Assembly: GCA_963281255.1 (NCBI GenBank)
Contig: OY725492.1
Span: forward strand, 5,469,132 to 5,533,131
Reading direction: 5' to 3'
DNA length: 64,000 nucleotides
Source of the DNA: Aphrocallistes beatrix
Lineage: Eukaryota > Porifera > Hexactinellida > Sceptrulophora > Aphrocallistidae
The notes beneath the pieces were generated by a model. The model had not been told where the DNA came from, did no database searches, and worked only from the letters and a program-made list of their open reading frames with translations. The translations under genes and the position numbers were made by a program. The stretch's first letter is position 1. Each line of letters starts with the position of its first letter. This document shows positions 52,667-62,202 of this stretch, piece after piece.

Positions 52667-55600
52667 CTAATTTTTGTTTAGACAAAAACATAGCCTAGGT
52701 GTTTTAGCTGATGTTTGCTTGTACTCAATACCCGGCCTCCCACCCAAGTAGGGCGTGAGGGAGATGTAGTAGGTAGTGTCAGGATCTAAGTTGGATATTC
52801 TTGCGGCCGTTTTATATCCTTCCACGAAGAGAACTGAGCAAGGGGCATCAGGAGTAGTGCGGGTACACAACAGGTATTGAGTGGGAGGGGATTGGAACTT
52901 AGGAGGGACCCATGAGACTTGAAGCACAGTCCGAGAGATGCGAGTTATGTGCAGATCTAAATTGAATGACAGAACTAAACATATCAAGCCTCTACTAAAC
53001 AGAATCTCGTTTCCAACTCAAAATACAAATTTGTTTATAAGGTGTGAAAATATGCATATAGTATATAAATGCTAATAACTCATGAAATATTCATTATAAC
53101 CATCTAAGTGCAAAAATTGGATTCTACATGGTGAGATACTTTATTTTAGTTGTTGAGATCTAATTTATATCTTTAAACCAGCTTTGCAGTGAAGGTGTTA
53201 AAATATGAAAATATAAAAATTCAGTAACTTACATTGTTCTGCAGTAGTGTAACAATAGTTGGGGTCATCCGAAGTTGCAAAGATACAGGTGTGTCCGAAG
53301 CAGTTACAATAGCCAAACACTCCTACATTCTACATGAAAAGTAGTGGCTAGCTCTAGCGCGCTCTTTAAACTCATAAGTTTTGCTTTTGCAGATTTTAAA
53401 ATTGCAGTGCTTATAGCAATTGCATTTTAATTCGCTTGCTTGCGCTCCGCGGCTGGCGGACACTTTGTGTCCGCTGGAGGCGCCCTTTGGGCGCCTGGGG
53501 ACACATTGATTAATTATAAGGGAGATAACATCTCTAAATAGGTCTGTCCTACTGTTATAATCGATATCGCACGAAAAATCACCAAATTTGTCAATTTTTA
53601 AAATTTTTGATGCGTAATGATGACGTCATAACAGAGTGATGAGTCATTACTTTTGGATGATAGTTGTATCATATGTGAGACATATTAATATACACATTTT
53701 AATAAAATTTCAGATTCTGTCAGTTTCTTCAATCAATTCGTTTACAGATATAAATATATAAACAAATAAACATTAATCGAGTTTTAATGGTAAGGATACT
53801 ATATCTATATATCTGTAACGAATTGATTGAAGAAACTGCCAGGCATAAATTTAGACATTATCTCAGGCGCGTTCAAAAGAAATATTGCCCCCATCAACTA
53901 AGGTAAAATGTTAATTGGCTATGATTGTTGTGTTTGTACCTGGAGCAGTATCTCGTGAAATCAACACTAAGCAACTCCATTAGTCAATAGTAAGCACAAC
54001 TGTGTGAATAAATAACATTTATCGTTAGTGGCATAGCACGTCCTCCCAAAGTTTTACAGTCATCTCCATACCGAACAATACTGTATTGGAATGTATGTGG
54101 GCCATGGCCGCACAGCTGCTACGCATGTATAACTTACTTCCAATGCATGTGAGTAATAAGAATTCTGATTTCTCCTCAAATGTGATTGCATGATGATTCT
54201 TAGTCTAATTGTCTCAATTCCTTGTCCATACAGATACAATATAATATTGTGTTCGTTATGATATTCGCTGCATTTTGGCTGTTTAAATGGAGACAGTAAA
54301 CTACAGTTAGCTGTAAAGTAACGCACTACTGAGTAACTATAGTCTATCGCGTTGAAGCTACAGATTGAAAATTAGTACAATAAATAGCATTTATTCTAGA
54401 ATATGATACGTATTTTACAGTACACACTTCTCTATGCTTATTTCCTTCGGGAGTATGGAAGTAAAGTTGAGAGAAATCCGATAGATTATTTGTCTTATAT
54501 ACAGGTTAACGTATAGTGTCGCTTCTTCATCTGCTCCGTCTGAGACCCACACATCAGATGTCTCACCAATCAGGTTGGAGAGAGGGTACCTGGTATCGTC
54601 ACAGAGGCTACATCTTGTCTGACTCTCTGAAACGTTCCAGCACACCTATTCAGAGTATATACCATTTAAAATATGTCTCTCTCTCAACTCAATTCAGTTG
54701 AACAACAAAGGGAAAATACTCTGGCGCCATGCGAATATCCTATCCAATAAGCTATATAAAGAATAAAATTTACCAATAATAAACATCTTTACTATTGAAA
54801 TTCGATTAATGTTTGTAGCACCTCACCCAGATTGTAAACCCCCTGAGAACAAGCATGGATTCGGGGGGTATATAAATCTATAAACTTTAACTTTTACAGT
54901 CGACTCCGCTTAATCGGGCCACTTTTGGCAGGACCGGAATAGCTCTCATACATAGAAGCTAATACAAAATATTTTCGGTTAAAAGGGTTCTCCGCTTAAT
55001 CGGGGCAAAATGTCCTCTGACCGATGTGACCCTATTAAGCGGAGTCGACTGTATATATAAAATATAAATATATCCTTACTATTAAAACTCGATTAATGTG
55101 TGTTTGTATATATTTCTATTAAAATTTCAGCCTTCTATTACCTAAAATGGCGGAGTTATAGTCGAAAAAGTTAAATTTCTAATTATAAAAAAGGTGACAA
55201 TGACGTCATAATTCTATGATGAGTCGACATTTTCGGCAGAACTTAATAGAGCCATAGCCAAAAGAAGCCCACATGCCAAAAATCAGCTTTCTGATATCTG
55301 TAACGAATTGATTGAAGAAAATGCCTTACACAGAAAGCTGATTTTTGGCATGTGGGAGTCTTTTGGCTATGGATTCACTAAGTTCTGAGCTCAGAGCAGA
55401 ATGTCGACTCATCATGGAGTTATGACGTCATTGTCACCTTTTGTTATAATTAGAAATTTCAGTTTTTCGACCATAACTCAGCCATTTAGAAGGTTGAAAT
55501 TTTAATATAATGTGTACAAGCGCGCTTCGCTTGCTTGCGCTGCGCGGCTTGCAGACACTGCGTGTCTGCAGATTTACCCAGTGGGCGCTAGGGGATATTA

Positions 55601-57573
55601 GAGAAACAATACGTCGCTTTCTTGTTTTGTACTAAGTACGCTGGATTGTCATTTGTCTACGGTTACATTAATGAAATCAGAACTGTAGCAGAAATTTTGT
55701 TTCGTGATAAATATAATTTACTTCGTATTAAGTCAACTAATCCTGAATGTAAGCTCAATTTGAATACACAAAGTTCACATTGCTAAATATTATTATACTA
55801 AAATAATCAATTCCAGTCCATGTCGTTCAAAGTTATTATATGATCGAATTGATTGATCGTAGCATATAACACGTTTTAATTGTTGTTAACAATCAAATAA
55901 TCGACTCAAAATAGCAGTATTCAATCATTTATATGAAATAGAATCGTGTGAATGGCATTATAAAAGGCTGATAATTGATTGGTTCACATAAACCAATGAA
56001 TTTCAATCACAAATAGTTATTTTGATTGTATGCATAAGTCAATACTATTTTATTCCAATGTATTTGCATTATAAAATAATTGAATTTGATTGGTCAGCAC
56101 ATTTTGTCACCTATCTCGGCGAGGTGTGAACATTTCGCTTAGATCTTCGAACTTAATCCTAGATTCATCATTTGACACCTACATGCCAATTTTCGTATCT
56201 CTACGACTTGCCAATTCTTCAATCAATTCGGACAAACAAACAAACAAACAAAAAAATCCTAGCATTTTAATATATAAGATACAGTGGTGTTTGCTTAATA
56301 GCAAGTCGATTTTAGCTCGAAATTTACTTGCTAATAAGCGAACTTGCTGATAGAGAAACGAAATTAACATAATAAGCACGCTTGGGACCTGAAAATAACT
56401 TGATAATAGACGAATATTGCTATTAGAGCAATTGCTAATAAGCAAACACCACTGTACCTCAAATATGTTAAAACTCTCATCAACACTGTTATGAAGTCAT
56501 CATTACGCATCAAAAATTGAATTGATAAATTTTGTAATTTATCGAATGATATCGATTGTAACAGTAAGACAAACGTTTTTTATATGCAATAAAATGACTG
56601 TGGAAAAAAATGATAATTCCGAAGTGATTTAGGGGTCACCGGCAAAGCATTGAAAATCATATTTTGACGTTTTTTTGGTTGAAAATTCAAACTTATGATA
56701 ACATTTAGATATCTGTAGAAAAATGTTTCAACAAAATGTATTTTGAATTAACTGCTTCTTCAATAAAGATTAATAAAATTTAATTCAGAAATGGTTGGCG
56801 TAGTACCGAATGTTTTACGACGTTATTCTACCACTTGTAGTAGACAGTGTTTCTGCTGCTGGTCTTTCGAGGTTCGGTAAAAAATTCTAGAATTTTGACC
56901 AATTGTTATTACAGCAACAAATGATTGTATTTAAAAAATCGGTACAATATTAGAATCAGTGAGTTCGAAATGTGTCGAAAATAATGTAATCGATTATATT
57001 TTCTACCGCATGTTCTTTGTTCTATTTGAGTGTATATGTATAAGTAGAGGCATATCTGCTGCGTGGTCTCTACGTAGCACCACAAGGACCAGGGCTAAAA
57101 ATAAAATGTATTAATTATTTCAACAACTCGATTCTCACATTTACAGGAAATATAGTTTCACTTGAAAAGTATCAGAATACGGTCAGTCATTAAGGCATTT
57201 TTCAGTTTCCAAGTGTCACCATAATAAGTTTGTTTGTATTGTATTATTCAATGTTTCAGTTCATTTTGCTGAAAGGACTGATATTAATCACTGTTACTAC
57301 ATGTAGATGGGATAATCTTTTTCTCTCAATTGTGACCTCTACGCGTTTCTGTAAAACGCAACTATCAACAAAAGATGATGGAGTTTACAACTAAGATTTA
57401 ATTATTTTATGTACTATTCAAGTACATATTATGACATATCACTCTAGCCAACTTACTTCTCGTGGTTGGTTACCGCAGGTACTATCTGATGTAAGAGATG
57501 TGAAATAAAGTGGATAACCAGCTTCTAAACGTACAAGCCATGCATACAAGACAACCAATATCAGATATCTCAT
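52667..57573 (-). CDS. Secreted laminin-N-terminal / EGF-like / FN3 protein
   Basis: Four exons: 57573-57457, 54645-54424, 53329-53233, 52956-52667; total 726 bp, 241 aa. Exon 1 is a signal peptide (MRYLILVVLYAWLVRLEAG) leading to YPLYFTSLTSDSTCGNQPRE, the opening of a laminin N-terminal domain. Exon 2 continues it (VCWNVSESQTRCSLCDDTRY PLSNLI ... VWVSDGADEEATLYVNLYIR), as in CGxxGPExYC...C.ICD of laminins and netrins, but only about half a domain. Exon 3 is Cys-rich and laminin-EGF-like (GYCNCFGHTC). Exon 4 is one fibronectin type III domain (TRISRTVLQVSWVPPKFQSP ... LDPDTTYYISLTPY). The exon 2 donor (GTACTG) is weak. LN plus FN3 recalls usherin, far shorter. It is spread across a repeat-dense region and its introns hold the foldback elements. 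Confidence 0.68.
53430..53720 (-). repeat. Interspersed repeat, inverted member
   Basis: Inverted copy of blocks at 51715-52045: the GGCGGACACTTTGTGTCCGC hairpin, GGCGCCCTTTGGGCGCC, GATAACATCTCTAAATAGG, AATCGATATCGCACGAAAAA and ATGCGTAATGATGACGTCAT. The two members face each other across FN3 and EGF-like exons of the LN-FN3 gene. Confidence 0.8.
54897..55051. mobile_element. Pogo/Tc1-type MITE, copy C
   Basis: A 155-bp member with CAGTCGACTCCGCTTAATCG / TAAGCGGAGTCGACTG ends and a perfect TA duplication on both sides (54895-54896, 55052-55053). It has lost ~30 bp near the left end relative to copy A. Confidence 0.88.
55105..55610. mobile_element. ~400-bp foldback (hairpin) element with GC-rich end
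   Basis: Left arm 55105-55305 and right arm 55320-55500 are long imperfect reverse complements (AATTTCAGCCTTCTA / AGAAGGTTGAAATTT; GACAATGACGTCAT / ATGACGTCATTGTC; CCAAAAATCAGCTTTCTG / CAGAAAGCTGATTTTTGG). The short centre holds AACGAATTGATTGAAGAAA, also found at 53726-53755 and 53818-53840. From 55508 to 55607 it carries the inverted copy of the 51720-51812 block. Confidence 0.85.
56225..56252. repeat. (AAAC)n tract
   Basis: Short AAAC run between the TTCAATCAATTCG word and a MITE at 56282. Confidence 0.85.
56282..56454. mobile_element. MITE with CAGTGGTGTTTGCTTA ends
   Basis: A 173-bp element with inverted ends CAGTGGTGTTTGCTTAATAG / TAATAAGCAAACACCACTG and TA on each side (56280-56281, 56455-56456). 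It has no coding capacity. The CAGT start and TA target suit the Tc1/mariner-pogo group but the family differs from the CAGTCGAC elements. Confidence 0.88.
56455..56580 (+). repeat. Interspersed repeat, direct copy of the 51.8-52.0 kb block
   Basis: CTCAAATATGTTAAAACTCTCATCA, CATCATTACGCATCAAAAAT and ATGATATCGATTGTAACAGT match 51826-51965 with scattered changes. It abuts the MITE at 56282-56454, which inserted into or beside it. Confidence 0.75.
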
Positions 57574-59007
57574 TTGAAAATATAAAATTAGTCAGACACT
57601 ATGTGGGGCTTAGGAAGATGGCTCATTTATACTATTAGCCATGTTTATGCATACAATGCTAGAGATAACGTTATATAATATCACTATGAGATTATTGATT
57701 ATAATTATTTTGGTTGAAATGCACCGTGTAGTAATATGCTCGTCTCTAACTCTGAAATGGGTGTCTCAAATAGAGAACTTTGTCTGTTGGTAGTAGTACC
57801 ATGGATTATTCTGGGGTGTTGTGGTAAATCAATTAAATCCTTTTAATCCATATGAAGAGGCTTTGGTAAAAGAAGAAACGCAATGAGAGAGCAACAATAA
57901 ACCCAAGTCTCAAATACAGGGCAATTCCCAAGTCTTCAACAAATAACAATTGAATTACATTAGATTCTGAATTACAAAAAATTATCGTCATGCCTCACGA
58001 CATAGTCCAATATCCACAGGGTGAAATCTAGGAGGTAGCAGGGGGAAATCTCCCTACATTTCTCAACCATAAATGCAAGCGCAATGATGAGAAATGGATA
58101 AATATCAGAAAACACGCTCTCTCATTATATTTGTTCCGGGTACACAGTATTTATGCCATTCTGAATCTCTGATACTACAAATATAGTTCAATCTGTTTCT
58201 AGAAAGAAATGAGAGTTGTCATTTGCATAAATGCTAGAGATTGTGTCTCGTGTCTATTTATAGGAGAGCAAATCAATTCATGTCCTAATATCGTTAATCA
58301 ATTGACTGACACTCTAATTGGATTATAAGATGAAGTGCATTCTCTATGATAGAGCTAGCTGTAACATTTGAAGGTTGATGTGTGATATAAGGGTTTGGTT
58401 ATTATTATTGATTGCATTTGTTTGGAAAAAAAGAATTTTAAAGGTTTGCACTAAGTATCAAATTAAGAATAATTCTAAGAAATTATTGATTCTGGTCTGC
58501 TAGCTGCCTAGTGCAAGCAAGCATTGTCTATGTTCCAACAATCCATCTGCTCTGACACAATTCTAACTCAGTCGAATCGGTTGATTGACAAAATGGATTT
58601 GTGGTTATGTTGAAACAAACAAACATATCACTCTAAACAAGAACTCTAATTAACCGTAAACAAGATTGATATATTGGGATTCTAACAAACTTCGTCATTC
58701 TCATAGTATACATCACACGTACATTCCTAATAGCCTCGATTAGAACATTTCTGTGTAGCAGGAAGTAATCAACAAGAATTTGTTAAGTCAATATAGATGT
58801 TTTGACTAAATTCTGATTTCCAAATCCACAAAAGTACAACGCATTACAAACGACTATTTTCTATTCGGACACTCCAATTGTGTCTGTGACTAGTGTCCCA
58901 GTGGCAAAGTGAAGTGGTGATTAAGAAAACATATGTTTAATTAGATATGATATAACACAAACAGAACTAACACCTCTAGTCAATAGAAAATATTTGAAGA
59001 CTGTAAA
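57574..59007. other. Gap between the LN-FN3 gene and NHL-1
   Basis: About 1.4 kb, AT-rich. It contains a relic of an NHL promoter and start codon (58151-58275) and the NHL-1 3' flank (58870-59007). Nothing else is recognised. Confidence 0.5.
58151..58275 (-). pseudogene. Relic of an NHL-gene promoter and start codon
   Basis: Minus-strand sequence that matches the 5' ends of both NHL genes: a start codon ATGGCA at 58158, ATAGTTCAATCTGTTTCTAG, AATGCTAGAGATTGTGTCTC and CTATTTATAGGAGAG. The coding body that should follow is absent. Confidence 0.7.
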
Positions 59008-59009
59008 TA

Positions 59010-59084
59010 CAGTAGAACTCGGTTAGTACATACCCCGGAAAAAAGTACGTCTTATCCCGAGTACGTACTAACCGAGTTCTACTG
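59010..59084. mobile_element. 75-bp palindromic MITE inside the NHL-1 coding end
   Basis: Ends CAGTAGAACTCGGTTAGTAC / GTACTAACCGAGTTCTACTG, flanked by TA at 59008-59009 and 59085-59086. It provides the present stop codon (59070-59068) of NHL-1. Confidence 0.92.
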
Positions 59085-59964
59085 TACTATTATTAGACAC
59101 AACAACTAATTTTAGATTGTTAGTGATAGCTATTCCTTTTGGAACATAAAACATTCCCACACCATGACCTTGTTCCCCTAAAGTGTGGAGGAGTGCTCCT
59201 TCTCTGGAAAATATTTTGATTCGATGATCATGCCAATCACTGAGGAGTAAATTACTGTTTGCATCCAGACAAAAGAAAGACGGCTCTATGACCTGCATTC
59301 CAATACTTCCATATGTAACTAGGGATCGTATTAGTTCTCCGGGATAAGAAAAAACCTTAACGCAAGGAGAAGTTCTGCAGAGAACAAACACTTCGTCTGT
59401 TGTCAGTTTGACGTCAGAAGGATATCTCATGGAGTGGTGTGAGATGTGTCGCTGGTAGCGGAGGTCACTACCCAGGATTTGGACTCGATTGTTGTCGCGA
59501 TCAGCGACGAAGAGATCTCTGTTGGTGGAGACCGCGAGTTGGCAAGGCTGATCAAACTGTCCTACACCAGACCCTCTGCCCCCTACCCTAGTAACGAAAC
59601 GGAAGTCTTCCACTTTGAAATGGAATACGGAGTGTTCCACTATGTCCGTTACATACACGTTGTCTCTATGGATCGCTATCCCGTATGGATCCTTCATGTG
59701 CTGAAGTGAAAACGTGTTTAGGAACTCCCCCGTCTCTAAGAAGATTGACACACGAGCGATGTTACGAAAACCTTCCGGTAAATACAACCCTTCTACGACA
59801 TAGATTTGGTTTGAATTGGAGTCTACTGTGACAGCATGAGGACACCAGAGTTTTCCAGGGGTATGTCCAAACTTGACACAAGCTGTCAAATGATCAAAGA
59901 AATAGTTTACATGTATCTCTGCTGGGTCTACGGTTTGTGGAATGTCGGGAAATCGAACTGCCAT
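59068..59964 (-). CDS. NHL-repeat beta-propeller protein 1, C-terminus replaced by a MITE
   Basis: A 298-aa intronless protein from ATG 59964 made only of NHL repeats, the propeller seen at the end of TRIM2/3/32-71-type proteins, without RING, B-box or coiled coil. Blades are visible as GKLWCPHAVTVDSNSNQIYV, MKDPYGIAIHRDNVYVTDIV, GVGQFDQPCQLAVSTNRDLF VADRDNNRVQIL, MRYPSDVKLTTDEVFVLC, EPSFFCLDANSNLLLSDWHD and GMFYVPKGIAITNNLKLVVV. After VSNNS the frame runs into a MITE and stops at VELG, while the paralog ends with a closing strand (NYCLQIF). Loss of that strand should affect closure of the propeller. The promoter has TTTATAGGAG ~95 bp upstream, shared with NHL-2. Confidence 0.85.
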   Translation of the reverse strand: MAVRFPDIPQTVDPAEIHVNYFFDHLTACVKFGHTPGKLWCPHAVTVDSNSNQIYVVEGLYLPEGFRNIARVSIFLETGEFLNTFSLQHMKDPYGIAIHRDNVYVTDIVEHSVFHFKVEDFRFVTRVGGRGSGVGQFDQPCQLAVSTNRDLFVADRDNNRVQILGSDLRYQRHISHHSMRYPSDVKLTTDEVFVLCRTSPCVKVFSYPGELIRSLVTYGSIGMQVIEPSFFCLDANSNLLLSDWHDHRIKIFSREGALLHTLGEQGHGVGMFYVPKGIAITNNLKLVVVSNNSTVELG

Positions 59965-60069
59965 TCTGACACTATAAATATAGTTCAATCTATTGCTAGT
60001 AAGAAAGGAGAGTGGTTAGTTGGATGAATGCTAGAGATTGTGTCTCATGTCTATTTATAGGAGAGCATT

Positions 60070-60345
60070 CAAGTGTCATTTTGACGTCACAAGGAAATCT
60101 CAAGGATTGGTGTGAGATGTGTCGCAGGTAGTGGAGGTCGCAATCCAAGATTTGGACTCAAGACCCTCTACCCCCTAGCCTAGCAACGATACCAAAGTCT
60201 GCTATGTCCGTTACATACACATTGTATCTATGAACTATTGAATATGAATCATCAATATCGACAATGTGCCATTTTGTTTTGATCTCTTTCTAACCAAATA
60301 TCCTTCTGCAACATAAATTATGTTTTATTGGAGTCTTTAAAAACT
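60070..60345 (-). pseudogene. Degenerate NHL-gene copy
   Basis: Fragments matching NHL coding DNA in the right order but with large internal losses and stops: TTGACGTCACAAGGAAATCTC, GGTGTGAGATGTGTCGCAGG, GATTTGGACTC, ACCCTCTACCCCCTAGCCTA GCAACGA, TGTCCGTTACATACAC and CCTTCTGCAACATAAATT. It lies between NHL-1 and NHL-2. Confidence 0.82.
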
Positions 60346-60615
60346 GTACAAATATGGACGGTCGTAACATAAACTATTTGATTTAAATATAACACACTTT
60401 AAGTTGCAATTTATTATGCTTCATCCGAACTTTCTAATCGAGTTCTATGACTAGTGTCCCAGTGGCAGAGTTAAGTGGTAAATAAGAAACATTTATTTAA
60501 TTAGTTTTGATATTATAAAATAGATTGCAGAGATTAGAACGGAGTTTGTATTTGGTTGAGTCTGTGTAATTACAAGATCTATCATATTATTACAGCAGAC
60601 TCAGAGAACTAACAC

Positions 60616-61548
60616 CTATGTAGTACTATAAAATATTTGCAGACAGTAGTTCGTACTCCTAGACACAATAACTAGTTTTCGATTGTTAATGAGAGCTATT
60701 CCTTCTGGAAAATAGAATCTTCCCGCTTTATGACCACATTTCCCTAAAGTGTGGAGGAGAGTTCCTTCTTTTGAGAATATTTTTGTTTGATGATTCAAGC
60801 GATAACTGAGAAGTAAATTACTGTTAGCATCCAGACAGAAGAAGGAAGGACCAACTCGTATTCCAATATCATGACGTGTAATTAGGGATCGACTTAGGTC
60901 TCCGGAGAGAGAAAAAACTTTAATGAAGGGAGAGGACTCACAGAGAATGTACACTTCGTCTGGTGTCAGTTTGACGTCACAAGGATATCTCATGGAGTGG
61001 TGTGAGATGTGGCGCTGGTAGTGTAGGTTGCTATCTAGGATTTGGACTCGATTGTTGAAATAATCAGTGACGAAAACATCTCCGTCGGTAGAGACTGTGA
61101 GTTGTCTAGGACTATTGAACTGTCCAATTCCAGACCCTCTTTCCCCTACCCTAGCAACGAAACGGAAGTCTTCCACTTTGAAATGGAATACGGAGTGCAC
61201 TATTGCGTCTGTCACATACACATTGTTTCTGTGAATCGCTATACCGTATGGCCACTTCATGTCTGGATGTGAGAACGTGTCTAGGAACTCTCCCATCTCT
61301 GAGAAGATTGACACACGAGCGATGCTATTGAGACATGCTTCAGGATCATTAGGTCCCTCCTCTACGGATAATCCATCAGCGACATAGATTTGGTTCGTAT
61401 CGGAATCCACTGCGACTGAATGAGGGTAGAAGAGTTCTCCTGGGGCTCGTCCTTGGTTCACACAAGCGATCAGACGGTCGAAGAGAAAGTTATTGTGTAT
61501 CTCTGCGGGGTCTACGGTATGTGGAGTGTCGGGATATCGAACTGCCAT
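60616..61548 (-). CDS. NHL-repeat beta-propeller protein 2
   Basis: A 310-aa intronless tandem paralog of NHL-1 (ATG 61548) with an intact end. NHL blades: GELFYPHSVAVDSDTNQIYV, MKWPYGIAIHRNNVYVTDAI, GIGQFNSPRQLTVSTDGDVF VTDYFNNRVQIL, MRYPCDVKLTPDEVYILC, GPSFFCLDANSNLLLSYRLN and AGRFYFPEGIALINNRKLVI, closing with NYCLQIFYSTT. Six blades fit one propeller. N-terminal RYPDTPHTVDPAEIHNNFLF precedes the repeats and is shared with NHL-1; I do not recognise it. NHL-only proteins often bind RNA or protein, but the ligand is unknown. The 5' region has TTTTTATAGGAGAGGA ~85 bp upstream, in common with the other copies. Confidence 0.88.
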   Translation of the reverse strand: MAVRYPDTPHTVDPAEIHNNFLFDRLIACVNQGRAPGELFYPHSVAVDSDTNQIYVADGLSVEEGPNDPEACLNSIARVSIFSEMGEFLDTFSHPDMKWPYGIAIHRNNVYVTDAIVHSVFHFKVEDFRFVARVGERGSGIGQFNSPRQLTVSTDGDVFVTDYFNNRVQILDSNLHYQRHISHHSMRYPCDVKLTPDEVYILCESSPFIKVFSLSGDLSRSLITRHDIGIRVGPSFFCLDANSNLLLSYRLNHQTKIFSKEGTLLHTLGKCGHKAGRFYFPEGIALINNRKLVIVSRSTNYCLQIFYSTT

Positions 61549-62202
61549 TCTGAAACTATAAAATGGCTCAGTCTATTGCTCTGAAGTAAGGAGTGGTTAG
61601 TTGGATAAATGCTAATACTGTGTCTGTGTGTTTTTATAGGAGAGGATGTGTAACAAAAAGTAATGTTTTGACTAAGTTCTGTCTACACTCCACAAAAGTA
61701 CAAGGCAATCTCAATGATGATTATGTTATGGATTTATATAATATTTGCTAATTCAGTGAATGGTAGGTTTTAAGGAAACAGAGTTGACTAGAATTTGCCT
61801 GTTTCATGGAATGGAATATTGAAAAATTCTGATTATAAGAATCTTACTCGTAGACAAAAATCTTTGTGTTAAATTCTTCTTTGACCACAATTATTCCAGA
61901 GACAAGTTATGGAGGAGAGATACGCGTATTCGCAATGCTGTGATAGATTCGGTATAGCTACGAATCTATGCCACTTCTCAAACAACTTTCTTATTTCTAT
62001 GACATACTCCAAACGACAAGTATAGCACGAATCTGTGGCAATGACATATCTGAACTGTGAGTGTCTGAGCTCAAACTTGTTCCAGTCACACACAGATATT
62101 CTCAATCACAGTTCTACAACATTGCTATCAGATCCATAACTCACACAACTAACACGAATCGAGCACATAACTGATTATATTTAGTAACATAAGGAGCGGA
62201 GA
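61549..62202. other. Gap between NHL-2 and the dynein gene
   Basis: About 0.65 kb: the NHL-2 promoter region to ~61645, then AT-rich sequence and the dynein 3' end. No other feature is seen. Confidence 0.5.

Noticed and set aside
61869..62105. A 78-codon minus-strand frame with several Cys and Trp
   Set aside because: No ATG at its start, no splice partners or family found.
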